From Sporobolomyces roseus (Eukaryota > Basidiomycota > Microbotryomycetes > Sporidiobolales > Sporidiobolaceae), in contig JADILM010000001.1 in assembly GCA_016617785.1 (NCBI GenBank), positions 930,001-994,000 on the forward strand: a DNA stretch of 64,000 nt, read 5' to 3'. Below are positions 60,901 through 64,000 of the stretch, one piece after another (position 1 is the stretch's first letter; the number at the start of each line of letters is the position of its first letter). The notes below the pieces were generated by a model that saw only the letters and a program-made list of their open reading frames with translations, searched no databases and had not been told where the DNA came from. Both the position numbers and the translations under genes were made by a program.

Positions 60901-62229
60901 CCGCCGCCGAATTCTCACTCAACATAGTAATGACTCTTCCCAAAGCCAACAAACTCGAATTGATCTTTCCCGCTTCCCTCGCCCTCCCATTCACTGCTCC
61001 TGATCGTCCAACGTTCTCCGATCCAGCCAAATCGACCAAGTTTAGTTTCCCAACTTTCAATAATCCTCCTCCTGATGCAGAAGTATCTTTCACGTGAACC
61101 AACAGCGTAAAGATTGAATGTGATCGCCTAAACACCATTTACAGAGTCAAAGAGAGAGATAGAAAGAGAGAGAGAAACGGAAGGCTTACGAAGAACGTTC
61201 GTTCATATTCGTACTTGCGATTTGACGTTTCTCTGAACCTCTCCTCAACACTTCCAACCCCTCTTCGGCATCGACAATAAAAGTTTCCTCCAATCCTTGA
61301 ATCGTTACTCCCTGACTCGTGCTATTAATAATATTCGAGTTCCCTCCTCCTCCTCCATTACTACTCGAGTGCAAAGGTGCTTTGACCGGTTCATCATAAA
61401 TCCTCAAACCCCCCGTCATCATTACTTCCTCTCCTCCTTCCTTCGCATTCAAATCCCTCAATTCCTCATTATACAATTCCACATAACTACACCTCACGGT
61501 AAACTCTCCTTTCTCCTTCTCTAGTTTCCCTAAATGATCAAACAAATAATACAAAGTCCTAGGTACGATCCCTGCATTCTCGGCAAACGTCGCTCCATTC
61601 GCAGAGAGATCTCCTTCCATCGTGTAAGTTTTACCCGTCCCAGTTTGTCCATAGGCGAAAATCGTACAGTTGTAACCTTCCAATACTTGGTCGAGGATCG
61701 GTTTCGCTACTTCGTCGTACAAGAGGGATTGAGTTGATTCGGGTCCGTAAACATTCCCTTTCTGTTGTGATGTTGTCGTCGTCGTCGGTGAAGAAGAAGA
61801 AGAGGAGGAGTGTGAAGAAGAAGAAGAAGAGGAGGGTAAAGAACGAGAACCGAAATCCCATGATCTTTCTTTGACGAGTAGTTGATTCTCTTGATTCTTA
61901 TTATTTGAATTCGAACTAGAACTAGAAGAGGAGGAGGGTTCAGGATCGATCAAGGTGACTTTTGTACCTCTTGAAGAATCGACTTTGGTTACTATTCTAG
62001 CTTTTGAATTTAGTTCGGATAGAGTTGGACCTCGACATCTTACTACTACTTGAATGTTTCCATCCCCTTTTTGAGTGGGCGTTGAAGGGCGAGTAGAGGA
62101 GGAGAGAGAGGAGGAAGAGAGGGGAATTGGGTTTGTTGATTGAGAAAGTGAGGAGGAGGAGGTCGCGACTCGGCGGCGGGAAGAAGTGGTAGAGATAGGT
62201 GGTGGTGGTGGTCTTCGACTGGAATGCAT
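57969..62229 (-). CDS. Kinesin-5 (BimC/Eg5 family) mitotic motor
   Basis: A homotetrameric plus-end motor that slides spindle microtubules apart. About eleven exons, over 1,100 residues. Motor domain: [21 protein letters not shown]-loop [48 protein letters not shown], switch [21 protein letters not shown], switch [16 protein letters not shown] and [18 protein letters not shown]; neck start [18 protein letters not shown]. Long coiled coil follows from 60389 to about 58700. Near the C-terminus, [12 protein letters not shown] is a recognisable BimC box (Cdk site). Poly-Ser runs are inserted in the motor before the P-loop (about 61750-61940), and a Gly/Asn-rich insertion lies between ITMLSENS and LHIPYRES. 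The start at 62229 gives a Ser/Pro/Arg-rich leader, usual for the family. Confidence 0.94.
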
Positions 62230-62362
62230 TGGTTATGCGGCGAGTGAGTGGGTGTAAACTTAAGCGGTAGAGAGAGAGAAGAAAGAGAGAAGCAACTCGA
62301 TCAAAACAAACTTCGAAACCCTCTCTTTACTCTTTCTCCATCACCTCGTACACGTCCAGAGT
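62230..62362. promoter_or_regulatory. Divergent promoter, kinesin-5 / WRAP73
   Basis: Only 133 nt separate the two start codons. A GA-rich run (62266-62285) lies next to the kinesin start and a CT-rich run next to WRAP73. Both products act in mitotic spindle assembly, so shared control is conceivable but not shown. Confidence 0.5.
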
Positions 62363-63244
62363 ATGGCTAGTTGGGAATTATCACCACTCTGTGAGTACCC
62401 TTATCTCGATCACGCTCCTTATTCGTGCTTAATCTCGACTCATCCCCTTTCCCTGAATTAGATCGACATTCAACCTCGTCCTTGCTCCCTTCCCAACCCC
62501 TCGTCCTCTCCTCGCATCACTCGAAACTAATCCTACGTCATTCCACAACCTTACAAATAATCAGAACTTGGTCCCTCCTCTCCTCCTCTACCTCGAAAGA
62601 TTCAAACTTATCATTCTCAATTTCACCCTTTACTGCCTCTGCCACTGCCTCCCAAGTCAGGATATTAGTTTATACATCAGATAGATCGACTGCGTGGGTA
62701 TTGGATCCGGATAAGGATGAACCGATTGCCAAGTTAGATATTGGAGGGGAGGAAAGTCAAGGTTTCGAGTGGAGTTGGGATGGAAATTCTATACTCTGTT
62801 GGTCGGCACATCGAGTGAGGTTCTTCCTTTTCTCAAGAGGAAAGCCGAAGCTGACGAAGGAGTTTTTTTCTTTAGTTGAGGATTTCTATATTCTCTCTCG
62901 ACGATCCAGGGTTGATCAAGTATATTCAGAATCCTAAATGCACATTCAAAGAAGGAGGATATGATTTCAATGACAAAGATGGTTATTTCGTCGTAATGGA
63001 GAGACACGGGAATAGGGATTGTTTAGGGATTTATGAATCAAACAATTGGACTTTACTTCGAGTACGTCCCAAACTCTCTCTCTCTCTCTCTCTTATACTC
63101 GAGAGTGGGTGAGCCTGTGAAACTGATTACAGAGTCATGGACGTATAGAATGTCGTCATTCAAGATCCTACGAGTGATTTGGGAGGCGTCAAATGGAGTC
63201 CGGATGGGAAATATTTCGTCGCTTGGTCAAATATCACTCATGTA

Positions 63245-63285
<41 letters not shown>

Positions 63286-64000
63286 CTACTCTCACTCTCG
63301 CTTCTATTGACGATGATAAAAGGTCATTGAGTAGTATTACTTGCATGTCTTTACATTAGACGGTCGAAAAATCTCTACCTACTCTCCTTATTCCTCCCTC
63401 TCCTCCTCTCCTTCCACTCCACTCTCTCCTACCAATCCCTCATCATCCTCAACCGAACAATCTCGACTGAAGAAGTCTTTGTCCTCTCACATCGGACTAG
63501 GAATTCGAGTCGTTGAATGGAACAAATCTGGTGAATTCCTAGCGATTGGAGGGTACGATGGGAGAGTGAGGGTTTTGAGTCGAGCTGTAGGGTTCGAGAA
63601 TGTAGTGAGTGAATTATCATGTCCCAACAAAGTGATTGGAGGGAAAAAGGAAAGAACTGTCAGCTCTCTCTTCTATTTTCGAGGGGGAAGGGAAACGAGA
63701 GCTGATGATAGAGAGAGAGAAGTAAATAGGTTGTATGGAGAGAACCTAATAAAGGTTGGATTGAGAATACTTTGGGGAAAGGAATCGTTCCTTGTGCGGT
63801 CTCTGTCTTTCTCCCCCCCCCTCTTTTCGTCGCACTCGCTAAACCTCCTCCCCTATTTATCCCCACAGTCGATTCCATCCCAACTCCTCACAACCTAAAC
63901 CAAACACCTCAACCAATCGATCAGAGTAAACCCAACCCCCGTATCGGAATCTCCCGAATCGTTTGGTCGGTCGATTCAAAATGGTTATGCGTTTTAAACC
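62363..64000 (+). CDS. WD-repeat protein WRAP73/WDR8, 3' end outside window
   Basis: Centrosomal/spindle-pole WD40 protein; its fission-yeast relative works with a minus-end kinesin complex at spindle poles. Partial at the right edge. Exon 1 is 28 nt (62363-62390, MASWELSPL), followed after an intron by YRHSTSSLLPSQ and LILRHSTTLQIIRTWSLL. WD-type blocks follow: FEWSWDGNSILCWSAHR, LRISIFSLDDPGLIKYIQNP, GGVKWSPDGKYFVAWSNIT, YLHVFTLDGRKISTYSPYSS and VVEWNKSGEFLAIGGYDGRV. The order and spacing (SIFSLDDPGLIKYI, LDGRKISTYS, GYDGRVRVL) match WDR8 over the first two thirds. A Ser/Pro insertion follows STYSPYSS. The reading continues to the last base of the window. Confidence 0.9.
63247..63280. repeat. 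CT dinucleotide microsatellite in WRAP73 intron
   Basis: About 17 uninterrupted CT units inside an intron of WRAP73, immediately after the splice donor. A shorter CT run lies at about 63076-63093 in the previous intron. It lengthens the polypyrimidine portion of the intron and is likely length-polymorphic. Confidence 0.85.

Overview
This is a 64 kb window of eukaryotic nuclear DNA, almost certainly from a basidiomycete fungus, probably a yeast-like one. Nearly every gene is interrupted by short introns of about 50-100 nt with GTGAGT/GTAAGT-like donors, a CTGAC/CTGAT branch-point word shortly before a CAG/TAG acceptor, and some extremely small exons. Gene content is fungal (SHR3, a ferric reductase, a Zn2Cys6 regulator, SAC1, PPZ-type phosphatase, kinesin-5 with a BimC box), and base composition is close to 50% GC. 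I cannot fix the class or species from the sequence alone.

Layout, left to right: a Q-rich protein running off the left edge (-, 1-1419); an anoctamin/Ist2-like membrane protein (-, 2422-5452); a small Som1-like mitochondrial protein (-, 6488-6813) divergent from S-adenosylhomocysteinase (+, 7063-9134); SmD3 (+, 10144-10851); ARP10 of dynactin (+, 11130-13335); a small unrecognised helical protein (-, 13423-13796); a ferric reductase-like flavocytochrome (+, 14667-17187); DOP1 (+, 17578-24689); a Zn2Cys6 regulator (+, 25101-26330); SHR3 (-, 26664-27480) divergent from ARP3 (+, 27931-29675); a 3-ketoacyl-CoA thiolase (+, 29921-31934); a seven-helix membrane protein (-, 32612-33854); AP-3 delta (-, 34195-37439); a SAM methyltransferase (-, 37835-39644); a zinc alcohol dehydrogenase (-, 40162-41871) divergent from a DHA2-type MFS transporter (+, 42281-45172); eIF3k (-, 45417-46462); an unrecognised 315-residue protein (+, 47398-48547); YTH1/CPSF30 (-, 49122-50627) divergent from SAC1 (+, 50732-53704); PPZ1-like phosphatase (+, 54031-55964); NUS1 (-, 56679-57844); kinesin-5 (-, 57969-62229) divergent from WRAP73 (+, 62363 to the right edge).

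Most genes are housekeeping, with a coincidental concentration of secretory/endomembrane functions (DOP1, SHR3, AP-3 delta, SAC1, NUS1, anoctamin) and cytoskeletal ones (ARP10, ARP3, kinesin-5, WRAP73). They do not form a pathway cluster, and I see no mobile element, CRISPR array, convincing tRNA/rRNA gene or biosynthetic cluster. No new multi-gene system is evident. The items most worth a second look are: confident micro-exons of 9, 10, 16 and 19 nt in four places, without which conserved protein segments are lost; a hidden intron that decides the MFS C-terminus; a GC-AG intron in ARP3; repeated TTGCGAA-N9-TTCGCAA dyads between genes; and two genes I could not assign to any family.
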